DNA of 64,000 bases, from NCBI RefSeq assembly GCF_018617855.1, contig NZ_JACSKY010000002.1:186001-250000 (forward strand). The letters are read 5' to 3'. Below the pieces are notes generated by a model, which saw nothing but the letters and a program-made list of their open reading frames with translations, did no database searches and was not told where the DNA came from. Position 1 is the first letter of the stretch. The number at the start of each line of letters is the position of its first letter. A program made the translations under genes and the position numbers. This document shows, one piece after another, positions 36,375 to 44,800 of the stretch. The DNA comes from Exiguobacterium qingdaonense (lineage in GTDB: Bacteria > Bacillota > Bacilli > Exiguobacteriales > Exiguobacteriaceae).

Positions 36375-38555
36375 ATGAAACCAGGCTACTTTTCACTCGT
36401 CCTTCATGCTCATCTACCGTACGTTAGGCATGAAGAGAAACATCGTTTAGAAGAAAGATGGGTTTATGAGGCCATCTCTGAGACTTACATCCCGATTTTA
36501 TGGCAAGTTGATCGCTTGAAGCGTCCGTTGAACTGGACGGTCAGCATTTCACCGCCTGTAGTGGAGATGCTCGCCGATCCGCTCATCCAAGATCGCTACG
36601 TTGAGCACTTAGATGACATGCTTGAACTGATCTCACTCGAGCTGTCCGAGGGCAGGTCGGATGAAGAAACGGCGACACTACATTTTTATCGTCAACGTTA
36701 TCAGGATTTGAAAAACACGTTCCTTCATTGGAACAAAAACTTGAATGTGGCGTTCCGTACATATCGTGAGGCGGGCTACATCGACATGGTGACATGTACG
36801 GCAACCCACGGCTTTAATCCACACCTCTTCACCGAACAAGCGGCTCGTGCCGAGATTCGGACCGGGCTCAACTGCTTTGAACGCCATTTCGGTTTCCGTC
36901 CGACAGGGGTCTGGTTACCGGAGTGTGCCTACACGCCAGGTGTCGATCGAATTTTGTATGAAGAAGGCATTCGTTACACGTTCGTCGATGAACATGCACT
37001 GCTCGATGCAGACCCGACGCCAGAGAAAGGAATCGGTGCGCCGGTCTATTCACCACATGGTGTCGCGTTGTTCCCGCGCGACCAAATCATCTCGGGTAAG
37101 ATTTGGAGCTCGATGATCGGATATCCAGGTCATCCTGACTATCGTGAATTTTATCGTGATTTGGCATATGACCGGGATTGGGACTACATTCAATCATTCA
37201 TGCACCCTGAAGGCATCCGCTTTGACACAGGGTTGAAAATGCATCGCATTACAGGAGACACGGATCAGAAAGATTTTTACATGCGCGAGTGGGCCGAGCA
37301 TCAAATCGAAAATCATGCGACAGATTTCGCCAAAACATTGGAATCACATCTTGAAGCGCATGGAGGTCAAACGTTTCCACCATTTTTAGTCACTGCCCCG
37401 TTCGATGCGGAGCTTTTTGGTCACTGGTGGTTCGAGGGACCCGAATTTCTCGGAAAAGTAGCAGAACGATTAGAGGAGTTTGGTATTGAGACGATCACGC
37501 CGGCCCTCTTCCTCGAGCGTCATTTCAAAGACTTACAGACGGTTCATGTTTCGATGAATACGTGGGGTCGCAAAGGGTACGGTGAAGTATGGATCAATGA
37601 ACGAAACGAATGGATGTTACGTCACCTTCACGTGATGGAGATGCAGCTCGTGAAAGATGTGGCGGACTACCGGGATCGATCTGACTTGACGAATCGTGCG
37701 TTGAAGCAATTGATTCGCCATTATGTTTTGGCTGTATCGAGTGACTGGGCATTTATTTTAGATGGACAGACGACGGCGCAATATGCGGCCGAACGTTTCC
37801 GTGAACATACGCGACTCTTTGCAGAACTTGAAACGGCCCTTTATCATGACGAACTATCAGAACAGTTGCTAGATCAGCACTATGCGGCCTATCCGTTCCT
37901 TCAAGACACAGATCTCGATATCGATACGTTCCTCTCGCCTCACGATTACTATGTGACGACAGAGCGTGAAGATGAGAAACCGGCCATCCTCATCCTCACA
38001 CCTGAATATCATGGTCATATCGTCGGTGGACTTGGCAGACGCGTGATCGATGAGATCGATAAGAGAGCGAATGAAGGTGAGACCGTCTATGTATTGACGC
38101 CATATCAAAACGAGTTGCCTGAATATGAGCGACATGGAAACGTACATGTGTACCGAGTCCGACCGACTAGCCTGTTCTTAGAACATGTGATGAATCAAGT
38201 GGCAACACAAAACATCGCCTATGTAAAATTAGTGCATGAGCTGTCGAAACGTGTCTCCTTCAAAGTGGTCCATCATTTTGATTGGATGACCGTGCCTGCA
38301 GCGAGAGAACTTGCGAAATCGTTAGCGCTTCCGTTATACTCAACTATGTTGTCCTTTGAAGCGACACGCAATCCCCATGGACACGGTGGTCTGTTCGATG
38401 CGATCCATCGTATCGAAAACAGTGTGTTCGCCGAATCGGAGCGCGTCTACGTCGGTGAAGAGATCTCGATTGACGACCTGAAGCGATGGTATAAAGTAAG
38501 CGAGAATGTCAACACATGCCTGCCTCTTGAGGCCTTTCCGTACGGACGGGGATGA
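36375..38555 (+). CDS. GH57 (DUF1957-type) glucan enzyme fused to an N-terminal half GT-B domain
   Basis: 726 aa. Residues 1-525 are a GH57 domain: HAHLPYVRH at 11-19, WLPECAY with the nucleophile E183, and APFDAELFGHWWFEG with acid/base D344, the motifs of archaeal-type 1,4-alpha-glucan branching enzymes. Residues about 543-726 resemble the first Rossmann lobe of a glycogen-synthase-type GT (ILILTPEY, GGLGRRVIDEI), then stop. The nucleotide-binding second lobe is missing and there is no room for it before rpmG, so the GT part cannot be a complete catalyst. ATG follows AAGGGGGA. Likely product: branching enzyme or amylase acting on a storage glucan, with the half-lobe as a binding or regulatory module. 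Confidence 0.85.
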   Translation: MKPGYFSLVLHAHLPYVRHEEKHRLEERWVYEAISETYIPILWQVDRLKRPLNWTVSISPPVVEMLADPLIQDRYVEHLDDMLELISLELSEGRSDEETATLHFYRQRYQDLKNTFLHWNKNLNVAFRTYREAGYIDMVTCTATHGFNPHLFTEQAARAEIRTGLNCFERHFGFRPTGVWLPECAYTPGVDRILYEEGIRYTFVDEHALLDADPTPEKGIGAPVYSPHGVALFPRDQIISGKIWSSMIGYPGHPDYREFYRDLAYDRDWDYIQSFMHPEGIRFDTGLKMHRITGDTDQKDFYMREWAEHQIENHATDFAKTLESHLEAHGGQTFPPFLVTAPFDAELFGHWWFEGPEFLGKVAERLEEFGIETITPALFLERHFKDLQTVHVSMNTWGRKGYGEVWINERNEWMLRHLHVMEMQLVKDVADYRDRSDLTNRALKQLIRHYVLAVSSDWAFILDGQTTAQYAAERFREHTRLFAELETALYHDELSEQLLDQHYAAYPFLQDTDLDIDTFLSPHDYYVTTEREDEKPAILILTPEYHGHIVGGLGRRVIDEIDKRANEGETVYVLTPYQNELPEYERHGNVHVYRVRPTSLFLEHVMNQVATQNIAYVKLVHELSKRVSFKVVHHFDWMTVPAARELAKSLALPLYSTMLSFEATRNPHGHGGLFDAIHRIENSVFAESERVYVGEEISIDDLKRWYKVSENVNTCLPLEAFPYGRG

Positions 38556-38675
38556 ATGAAAAAGAACGTGAAATAACCTTGCTTTTTCACAAGAAACTTG
38601 GTAGGATAATTGAGTATGCTTAGACTGTAAAGCAAAAGCACTTGATACAACATCATTCAGATAGGAGTGAAAGAA

Positions 38676-38825
38676 ATGCGCGTTAAAATTACATTAGCTT
38701 GCACAGAAACAGGCGATCGCACGTACATCACGAAGAAAAACAAACGTAACAACCCTGAGCGCCTCGAGTTGCGCAAATACAACCCACGTCTCCGTCGTCA
38801 CACGCTTTACCGCGAAGTGAAGTAA
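38676..38825 (+). CDS. rpmG: 50S ribosomal protein L33, zinc-ligand-poor form
   Basis: 49 aa, a typical L33 ([15 protein letters not shown] ... LYREVK). Zinc-containing L33 forms have two CxxC pairs. Here the first reads CTET and the second NPRL, leaving a single cysteine (C9), so zinc cannot be held in the normal way. This makes it a C-minus form derived from a C-plus ancestor. AGGAGTG precedes the ATG. Own terminator downstream. No Zur box is visible upstream. Confidence 0.95.
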   Translation: MRVKITLACTETGDRTYITKKNKRNNPERLELRKYNPRLRRHTLYREVK

Positions 38826-38835
38826 TGAGGGACCG

Positions 38836-38862
38836 GCCGTCACATATGTGGCGGCTTTTTTT
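38836..38862 (+). terminator. Terminator after rpmG
   Basis: GCCGTCAC (38836-38843) pairs with GTGGCGGC (38848-38855), then seven Ts. Confidence 0.9.
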
Positions 38863-38879
38863 GTAAGGAGGAATGCGTC

Positions 38880-39434
38880 GTGGAAGAGAAAGCAGCGCTC
38901 AGGCGCACCGTTCATGAATACATCAAGCAAATGTCGGATCGTCCTCATCTCGATCGATTGATACATAAGCGGCTGTTTGACACTGATTTATGGAAAGAAA
39001 GCCAGATCATTGCGGTGACATCATCACTGCCGCTCGAAATCGATACGTCCCCGATTATTCATGAAGCATTTTTAGAAGGAAAAACAATCTGCGTCCCGAA
39101 AGTAAAGGGGCAGGGGCTTACGTTTCACATCATCCATTCAGTCGAGGATCTCGAAACGAGCGTCATGAATATTTTAGAGCCGACCACGCCACCTATGAAC
39201 GAACCGATTGATCTTTGTCTCGTACCAGGGCGAGTGTTTGACCGAGCTGGATACCGTATCGGTTGGGGTGGGGGATATTACGATCGTTTCCTTGAGACAT
39301 TTAGCGGAACAACGATTGCTTTGGCTTACAACACACAACTTGTGAGCCACGTACCGACTGAACCGCATGATCTCCCCGTTCAATGGATTGTGACAGAAAA
39401 GGAGATGATTCAGTGCTCGCCATATTCGCTGTAA
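38880..39434 (+). CDS. 5-formyltetrahydrofolate cyclo-ligase
   Basis: ATP-dependent conversion of 5-formyl-THF to 5,10-methenyl-THF, recycling a folate storage or inhibitory form. The 184-aa protein has the nucleotide-binding signature GWGGGYYDRFL (about 127-137), the basic N-terminus and the SLPLEIDT motif. GTG start eight bases after AAGGAGG. The following DUF92 gene overlaps it by 22 bases. Equivalent of yqgN in B. subtilis. Confidence 0.94.
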   Translation: MEEKAALRRTVHEYIKQMSDRPHLDRLIHKRLFDTDLWKESQIIAVTSSLPLEIDTSPIIHEAFLEGKTICVPKVKGQGLTFHIIHSVEDLETSVMNILEPTTPPMNEPIDLCLVPGRVFDRAGYRIGWGGGYYDRFLETFSGTTIALAYNTQLVSHVPTEPHDLPVQWIVTEKEMIQCSPYSL

Positions 39435-40183
39435 CTTGTGTCGTCGCCTATCTGGGATACCGATTTCATTCTTTGACGCCTACCGGTGCATTGTTAACGG
39501 TAGTGACTGGGACGCTGATCGGGTATGCTTTTGGGTGGTTCGGACTTTACCTACTCGGTGTGTTCTTCTCAACATCATCGCTCGCCTCGAAATATCGGTC
39601 ACGTGACAAAAAGGAAGTGGATGAGATTGTTGAAAAGACCGGGGCACGTGATGCGGTGCAAGTGCTGGCAAATGGTGGGGTGGGCATTCTGTGTGCGCTC
39701 GGATATATGATTTCCGGTGACCATGTATATATGTACATGTACATCGTCTCCATTGCTGCAGCGACGAGCGACACGTGGGGGTCAGAGTTTGGTGTCCTCT
39801 CGAATCGTAAACCGAGATTCATGTTCACGTTCAAGCGAGTCGAACCAGGGACGAGCGGTGCAGTTTCGACGTTCGGCACAGTCATGTCCATGTTCGGTGC
39901 ACTTCTGATTGTCTCGTCGACTCTTCTCTTTATCGAGTTAGACGTGGCATTGTTTTTCGCCTTATGTGGAATCGGACTAAGTGGGAGTGTCATCGATACG
40001 TTACTCGGAGCGACTGTGCAACGGAAGTTCCGCTGTACGGTTTGCGGCAAACTAACCGAGAAAAAAATCCATCATCGCGTTCCGACCACGTACGTCTCGG
40101 GATGGCGTTTTCTAGGGAATGATGCGGTGAACTTTATATCAGTGTTCGGAGCTACAGTCATTTGTTTTTTCGTGTTCAGATAA
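39413..40183 (+). CDS. DUF92 (TMEM19-like) membrane protein
   Basis: 256 aa, about six membrane helices. Recognisable DUF92 features: SLTPTGALLTVVTGTLIG near the start, FFSTSSLASKYR, ARDAVQVLANGGVG, ATSDTWGSEFG, and GTSGAVSTFGT. The plant member VTE6 phosphorylates phytyl phosphate, so an isoprenoid-phosphate kinase activity is conceivable, but the bacterial function is not established. GTG start at 39413 lies eight bases after AAAAGGAG, inside the end of the folate gene. A CTVCGKLTEKK segment near residue 215 has two cysteines. Confidence 0.9.
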   Translation: MLAIFAVTCVVAYLGYRFHSLTPTGALLTVVTGTLIGYAFGWFGLYLLGVFFSTSSLASKYRSRDKKEVDEIVEKTGARDAVQVLANGGVGILCALGYMISGDHVYMYMYIVSIAAATSDTWGSEFGVLSNRKPRFMFTFKRVEPGTSGAVSTFGTVMSMFGALLIVSSTLLFIELDVALFFALCGIGLSGSVIDTLLGATVQRKFRCTVCGKLTEKKIHHRVPTTYVSGWRFLGNDAVNFISVFGATVICFFVFR

Positions 40184-40216
40184 GGGTAGTACAGAAAATG
40201 AAGATGTTCCGACTGA

Positions 40217-40234
40217 ATGTGAACATTGTCACAA
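40217..40234 (+). promoter_or_regulatory. ldh: Rex operator 1 upstream of ldh
   Basis: TGTGA-N6-TCACA (core 40218-40233), matching the Bacilli Rex consensus at 16 of 18 positions. Confidence 0.75.
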
Positions 40235-40245
40235 TATTGCCAAAG

Positions 40246-40259
40246 TGAAAACGGTTTCC
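40246..40259 (+). promoter_or_regulatory. ldh: CcpA cre site upstream of ldh
   Basis: TGAAAACGGTTTCC matches TGWAANCGNTNWCA at every position but the last. It lies between the two Rex boxes, upstream of the -10, a position compatible with activation by CcpA. Confidence 0.7.
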
Positions 40260-40273
40260 ACTGTATTTAGTAT

Positions 40274-40292
40274 TTGTGAATGATGTTACAAT
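40274..40292 (+). promoter_or_regulatory. ldh: Rex operator 2 overlapping the ldh -10
   Basis: TTGTGA-N6-TTACAA (40274-40291) is a near-consensus Rex site. It covers the extended -10 TGTTACAAT (40284-40292), so binding would block RNA polymerase when NADH is low. Confidence 0.72.
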
Positions 40293-40352
40293 CTTGATGT
40301 AACAGAGATAACAAAAACATGAAACAGATTGTTCGAAGGGTGGAGAATCAAT

Positions 40353-41309
40353 ATGGAAACATTAAATCATGCTAAAGTAACACGTGTCGCACTCGTTGGG
40401 GCAGGTGCGGTTGGTGCGAGCTTCGCTTATCAATTGACAACAGCAAGTCTATGCGAAGAACTCGTCATCATTGATATCAATAAAGCAAAGGCAGAAGGGG
40501 AAGCGATGGACTTGAACCACGGTGTCTCTTTCGCCTCGTCACCGATGCGTGTCTGGGCAGGGGATTACACGGATTGTGGGGTCGCTGATATCGTCGTCAT
40601 CACTGCAGGTGCACCGCAACGTCCGGGTGAGACTCGTCTTGACCTCGTAGAAAAAAATGCGAAGATCATGAAGTCGATGATTTCAGAAATCATGGATTCT
40701 GGTTTTGACGGAATCATCATCATCGCATCAAACCCGGTTGATATCATGACCCATCTCGCTTGGAAATACTCTGGTCTCCCGAAACATCGCGTCTTCGGTT
40801 CAGGGACGGTGTTAGATACGTCTCGCTTGCGCTATATGCTTGGAGATTACTTCAATGTCGACCCGCGTAACTGTCATGCCTACATCATGGGCGAACATGG
40901 GGATACGGAGTTTGCCGCATGGAGCAATGCTCGTATTTACGGAAAATCGGTTGAACAGTTGCTTGAAGAGCATGATGAATATAACTGGGAAGACCTCGAA
41001 GATATTTATGTGAACGTCCGTGACGCGGCGTATCACATCATCGAACGTAAAGGTGCGACTTACTATGCGATCGGACTCGGGTTGCTTCGTTTAGTCAAGG
41101 CGGTCCTCCGAAATGAGAACACGTTGTTGACGGTCGGCGCTCATCTTGACGGTGAATACGGCTTACACAATATTCATATCGGTGTACCGGCCATCATCAA
41201 CCGCCAAGGTGTTCGTGAAGTCGTTGAAATCGAGTTGTCACAAGAAGAACATCAAAAAATGCAACATTCTGCGAACGTACTCTTAAAAACGATGGAGCCT
41301 GTATTATAA
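40353..41309 (+). CDS. ldh: L-lactate dehydrogenase
   Basis: Reduces pyruvate to L-lactate with NADH, regenerating NAD+ in fermentation. The 318-aa protein has the Rossmann [11 protein letters not shown] (14-24), APQRPGETR with the mobile-loop arginine, SNPVD, and the catalytic [12 protein letters not shown] at 40353 follows GGGTGGAG; an upstream in-frame codon has no ribosome site. Redox (Rex) and carbon (CcpA) control is indicated by the leader. Confidence 0.96.
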   Translation: METLNHAKVTRVALVGAGAVGASFAYQLTTASLCEELVIIDINKAKAEGEAMDLNHGVSFASSPMRVWAGDYTDCGVADIVVITAGAPQRPGETRLDLVEKNAKIMKSMISEIMDSGFDGIIIIASNPVDIMTHLAWKYSGLPKHRVFGSGTVLDTSRLRYMLGDYFNVDPRNCHAYIMGEHGDTEFAAWSNARIYGKSVEQLLEEHDEYNWEDLEDIYVNVRDAAYHIIERKGATYYAIGLGLLRLVKAVLRNENTLLTVGAHLDGEYGLHNIHIGVPAIINRQGVREVVEIELSQEEHQKMQHSANVLLKTMEPVL

Positions 41310-41325
41310 TCTCCACCTCATGACT

Positions 41326-41354
41326 ACCCGTAGCCTTATCGGTTACGGGTTTTT
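41326..41354 (+). terminator. Terminator after ldh
   Basis: ACCCGTAGCC pairs with GGTTACGGGT, then TTTT. Confidence 0.85.
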
Positions 41355-41425
41355 GCATGGATTTAACGAGTCGAGATTTTGTCGAGTGAGGCTACGTGAT
41401 TTACAATAGAAGGAGAGGAGGGGTT

Positions 41426-42481
41426 ATGTTGGCGACGACTTGTTTTTGGCAAGACATCTATCAAGCGGTTGAGAATGGTGGGCGCATTGAAGGAATATTA
41501 GAGCCTTCGCGTGCGCTCATCTTGTTCGACACGAAAGCAGGTGATCGCTATGACCTGTATGTTCAAACTGAAAAAGCATGGGCGAATCATGTCGCTACCG
41601 ACATACATGCTATCCTGAGCGCCTTTCGCTTATCTCGAATCGGACGAAAACGGTTGACGATTCATATATACGGGGAGCGTCTCGTAGACGAGGAGCGCAT
41701 CGATACACTGACGTTCGATATCCCGGCCAAAGTGACGTTGTCTAGAGCGATTTGCTCACCGACAACCGAAGAAGAGAGGTTTCGGATGTTGGCGATTGCG
41801 TTGGACCGAAAAAAGAAAGGCGAACTGAAGAAACGATTCTCATTCGGAAAACCGCAAGTCGTATACGGTCTCTTGTTCGTCACATTTTTAGTCATGTGGT
41901 TAGCGGAATCGGTCGGTTCGACCCTTGACCCAAACACGTTGATTGCATTCGGTGCAAAAGTGAACCCGCTCATCGAGCAAGGAGAATGGTGGCGTTTGAT
42001 CACGCCGATGTTTCTTCATATCGGGTGGTTTCATTTTTCAATCAACATGTTCGCCTTATTCTCTCTCGGACCACTTGTTGAGCGAATGTACGGGTCGGCT
42101 CGATTTTTGATGATATACGTAATCGGAGGGATATTGGCGACGACGGCATCGTATGCGTTCAGTGAGTCCATTTCAGCCGGTGCTTCGGGAGCGCTATTCG
42201 GACTGGTCGGCGCGTTATTATATTTTGGATTGCGTGACCGTTCGCTCTTTATGAAGACGCTCGGCCCTCCGCTCTTTATTATGTTAGGATTAAATGTAGG
42301 TCTTGCGTTTGTGTTAGGCGCGAGTTTAGATCACTTTGCGCACGTGGGCGGTCTAGTCGGTGGATTCGTCGTCTCTGGGGTCGTCGGATTGCCTGATGAA
42401 GACAATCGAACACAACGAATTTTATTTTCCGTGCTCACGATTATATTGTTTGGTTTCTTATATGGGTACGGATCTTGGTAA
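41426..42481 (+). CDS. Rhomboid family intramembrane serine protease (YqgP/GluP type)
   Basis: Cleaves membrane proteins within the bilayer. The 351-aa protein has a soluble N-terminal domain (about 1-140) and seven predicted helices. The catalytic dyad is S254 (AGASGALFG) and H306 (FAHVGG); WWR at 188-190 and the conserved HIGWFHFSINM loop (198-208) are present. B. subtilis YqgP cleaves the magnesium transporter MgtE, so a quality-control role is possible. ATG at 41426 follows GGAGGGG. The M42 peptidase gene begins nine bases after its stop. Confidence 0.93.
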   Translation: MLATTCFWQDIYQAVENGGRIEGILEPSRALILFDTKAGDRYDLYVQTEKAWANHVATDIHAILSAFRLSRIGRKRLTIHIYGERLVDEERIDTLTFDIPAKVTLSRAICSPTTEEERFRMLAIALDRKKKGELKKRFSFGKPQVVYGLLFVTFLVMWLAESVGSTLDPNTLIAFGAKVNPLIEQGEWWRLITPMFLHIGWFHFSINMFALFSLGPLVERMYGSARFLMIYVIGGILATTASYAFSESISAGASGALFGLVGALLYFGLRDRSLFMKTLGPPLFIMLGLNVGLAFVLGASLDHFAHVGGLVGGFVVSGVVGLPDEDNRTQRILFSVLTIILFGFLYGYGSW

Positions 42482-42490
42482 GGGGAGAAT

Positions 42491-43516
42491 ATGATGATTG
42501 AAACATTAAAAACGTTAGTGAACATTCCTAGCCCGTCTGGAATGACGGAACAGGCGGTCAATTTCGCAGAACAAGAGCTACAAGCACTCGGTGTCAATAC
42601 GTCTCGTCTACATAAAGGGGCATTGTTGGCAACGTTCCCGGGACGTTCAAGCGAGTCACGACTTTTGACGGCACACGTGGATACGCTTGGTGCGATGGTC
42701 AAAGACATCTTGCCGAGCGGTCGCCTTCGTTTGACGCAAGTCGGCGGCTACGCATGGACGGCAATCGAAGGAGAAAATTGTCTCGTCCATCGGGAAGAGG
42801 GGGATGCGATTGAAGGGACGATTCTCATCCATCAGTCGAGCGTCCATGTATATAAGGATACGAATTCTGCGGAACGCTCTGCGTCCAACATTGAAGTACG
42901 ACTAGATGAAAAGGTTCATTCGCGAGAAGACGTGACCGCGCTCGGTATTGAAATCGGCGACTTTGTCTCGTTCGATCCACGCTTCAAGGTGACGACATCA
43001 GGCTATGTGAAATCACGACATTTAGATGATAAGGCGTCTGTCGCCATATTATTGGATCTTGCCAAAGACTTGATTCGTCTAGATTTGCCGCATACCGTAC
43101 ATTTCCTCATTTCAAACTATGAAGAAGTCGGGTTTGGTGGCAACGCAGGGATCCCGGAAGACGTGGTGGAATATACTGCTGTCGATATGGGGGCGCTCGG
43201 GGACGGGCAACATTCAGATGAGTATACTGTCTCGATTTGTGCGAAAGATTCTTCTGGACCGTATGACCTTGGATTGCGACGTAAGTTTACGTCTCTCTGT
43301 AAGACTCATCAGATCGATTATAAAGTGGATATATATCCTTATTATGGATCCGACGCGTCAGCTGCAATTCGTGCCGGCTACGACATGCGTCATGCGTTGA
43401 TTGGTCCGGGAATCGAGTCGAGTCATAGTTACGAGCGGACGCATACGTCATCAATGGAAGCGACGAGAGAACTTTTATATCGTTACGTATTGTCAAACAT
43501 GGAGGAAGAAGCATGA
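42491..43516 (+). CDS. M42 family metallo-aminopeptidase
   Basis: Cytoplasmic, probably dodecameric aminopeptidase of the glutamyl aminopeptidase/deblocking type. The 341-aa protein has the di-metal ligands of the family: H in TAHVDTLG, D in RHLDDKAS, the catalytic EE in NYEEVGFGG, D in AVDMGALG, and a C-terminal histidine in ERTHTSSM. Start MMIETL with two ATGs behind AAGGGGAG. Overlaps yqgQ by four bases. Confidence 0.9.
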   Translation: MMIETLKTLVNIPSPSGMTEQAVNFAEQELQALGVNTSRLHKGALLATFPGRSSESRLLTAHVDTLGAMVKDILPSGRLRLTQVGGYAWTAIEGENCLVHREEGDAIEGTILIHQSSVHVYKDTNSAERSASNIEVRLDEKVHSREDVTALGIEIGDFVSFDPRFKVTTSGYVKSRHLDDKASVAILLDLAKDLIRLDLPHTVHFLISNYEEVGFGGNAGIPEDVVEYTAVDMGALGDGQHSDEYTVSICAKDSSGPYDLGLRRKFTSLCKTHQIDYKVDIYPYYGSDASAAIRAGYDMRHALIGPGIESSHSYERTHTSSMEATRELLYRYVLSNMEEEA

Positions 43517-43707
43517 AAAACTTTTATGATGTCCAACAGTTTTTGAAATCGTTCGGTACCATCATCTATATCGGGGAACGGGATGCTGAAATCTCGCTCA
43601 TGATGATGGAGCTTGACGAGTTACACGAAGGGGGCATCATCGAGCAGCGTGTGTACGATACGGCTAAAATCATTTTGACCCATGAATTAAAAAATTCAAC
43701 AGATTGA
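43513..43707 (+). CDS. yqgQ: YqgQ family (DUF910) small protein
   Basis: 64 aa; MKNFYDVQQFLKSFG and the helical IGERDAEISLMMMELDELHE match the DUF910 pattern. These proteins form a small three-helix bundle proposed to bind single-stranded nucleic acid, though the role is unproven. ATGA overlap with the peptidase gene; glcK follows after a striking palindrome, as the yqgQ-glcK order of B. subtilis. Confidence 0.88.
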   Translation: MKNFYDVQQFLKSFGTIIYIGERDAEISLMMMELDELHEGGIIEQRVYDTAKIILTHELKNSTD

Positions 43708-43712
43708 CAGAA

Positions 43713-43746
43713 ATCCCCTTAGTGCAAAGGGTTGCACTAAGGGGAT
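43713..43746. other. Perfect 15-bp palindrome between yqgQ and glcK
   Basis: ATCCCCTTAGTGCAA (43713-43727), loop AGGG, TTGCACTAAGGGGAT (43732-43746). No T run follows on either strand, so it is not a normal terminator. The right arm contains the probable glcK -35. Confidence 0.75.
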
Positions 43747-43759
43747 AATAGTGTACACT
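43732..43759 (+). promoter_or_regulatory. glcK: Possible glcK promoter
   Basis: TTGCAC (43732-43737), a 16-base spacer, TACACT (43754-43759). The -35 is part of the palindrome. Confidence 0.45.
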
Positions 43760-43765
43760 AATCAA

Positions 43766-43779
43766 TGAAAGCGATTTAG
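43766..43779 (+). promoter_or_regulatory. glcK: Weak cre-like site before glcK
   Basis: TGAAAGCGATTTAG matches the cre pattern except the final two bases. It lies just after the predicted transcription start. Confidence 0.3.
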
Positions 43780-43800
43780 TTGAGATGAGGAGTGAACGGT

Positions 43801-44763
43801 ATGAAATGGTTATTAGGTATCGACATCGGTGGAACGACGGTGAAGATGGCTGTTTTAGACATGAACGGCATCATTTCTGACAAATGGGAAGTTAAAACGG
43901 ATATTCGAGAGAATGGTGTACATATTCCAAAAGACATCGCAGCCTCTTTTGAAACATATTTGGAGACGTCCGGTAAGAAAAAAGAGGATTTCGCAGGTGC
44001 GGGAATCGGCGCACCGGGATTCATCAATTTTTCAGAAGGCATCGTCGAATATTCTCCGAACATCGGCTGGAAAGATTTTGCCCTCGTCAGCGAGTTTGAA
44101 CAGGCAGTCGGTCTACCGGCCGTACTAGAAAATGATGCGAACGCGGCAGCTTTAGGTGAGATGTGGAAAGGCGCAGGGGAAGGTGCCTCTGAACTGTTGG
44201 CAATCACGCTCGGTACCGGTGTCGGCGGCGGTGTCATCACGAACGGCAATATCGTGCATGGTACAGCCGGTATGGCAGGAGAAATCGGACATATCACGGT
44301 AGAGCGGGATGAGGCGAAAGCCGTGAGATGTGGATGTGGTCGTCTAGGATGTATTGAAACGATTGCTTCGGCGACGGGAATTGCACGTCTCGCCCTGCAG
44401 AAGCGAAAGAATCGGGAAACTTCATTGAACGATTTGAAAGAAGTGACGGCGCGCGACGTCTTCGATGCGTATAAGGCGGGCGACTCGATTGCTGCCGAAG
44501 TGATTGATGAGATGACGGAATATCTTGGGTTGACCATCTCGAACATTGCGAATACGCTCAATCCGAAAATGATTGTCATCGGCGGCGGCGTCTCGAAGGC
44601 TGGTGAGGCACTTCTTAAACCGTTAGATGTCCAGTTCAAACGATTCGCACTCGAACGCGTTTATGAGTCGACGACGTTCAAGATCGCCGAACTTGAAAAT
44701 GACGCGGGTGTCATTGGATGCGCTTGGTTAGCACGCAAACATTTCCTCCCGACACGCGTATAA
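43801..44763 (+). CDS. glcK: Glucokinase (ROK family)
   Basis: Phosphorylates glucose with ATP. The 320-aa protein has the phosphate-loop GIDIGGTTVK (6-15), DANAAALGE, LGTGVGGG, the EIGHITV catalytic region and the ROK zinc motif CGCGRLGC. ATG at 43801 is nine bases from GAGGAG; a GTG three codons earlier is too close to it. Own terminator. It would feed free glucose from the amylase and other sources into glycolysis. Confidence 0.95.
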   Translation: MKWLLGIDIGGTTVKMAVLDMNGIISDKWEVKTDIRENGVHIPKDIAASFETYLETSGKKKEDFAGAGIGAPGFINFSEGIVEYSPNIGWKDFALVSEFEQAVGLPAVLENDANAAALGEMWKGAGEGASELLAITLGTGVGGGVITNGNIVHGTAGMAGEIGHITVERDEAKAVRCGCGRLGCIETIASATGIARLALQKRKNRETSLNDLKEVTARDVFDAYKAGDSIAAEVIDEMTEYLGLTISNIANTLNPKMIVIGGGVSKAGEALLKPLDVQFKRFALERVYESTTFKIAELENDAGVIGCAWLARKHFLPTRV

Positions 44764-44768
44764 CTGAT

Positions 44769-44800
44769 CACGTCTGCACATTGCAGGCGTGTTTTCTTTT
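44769..44800 (+). terminator. Terminator after glcK
   Basis: CACGTCTGCA (44769-44778) pairs with TGCAGGCGTG (44782-44791), followed by TTTTCTTTT. Confidence 0.85.

Noticed and set aside
38556-38675. Zur box upstream of rpmG
   Set aside because: No ATTACGA-type half-site is present in this interval.
38556-38675. Frameshifted remainder of the glycosyltransferase domain after the GH57 gene
   Set aside because: Only 120 bases separate the genes and none of the frames encodes GT-B second-lobe motifs.
43776-44639. Long open frame (about 287 codons) on the minus strand opposite glcK
   Set aside because: It lies antisense to a well-conserved glucokinase, has no ribosome site, and its serine/proline-rich product looks like a codon-usage shadow.
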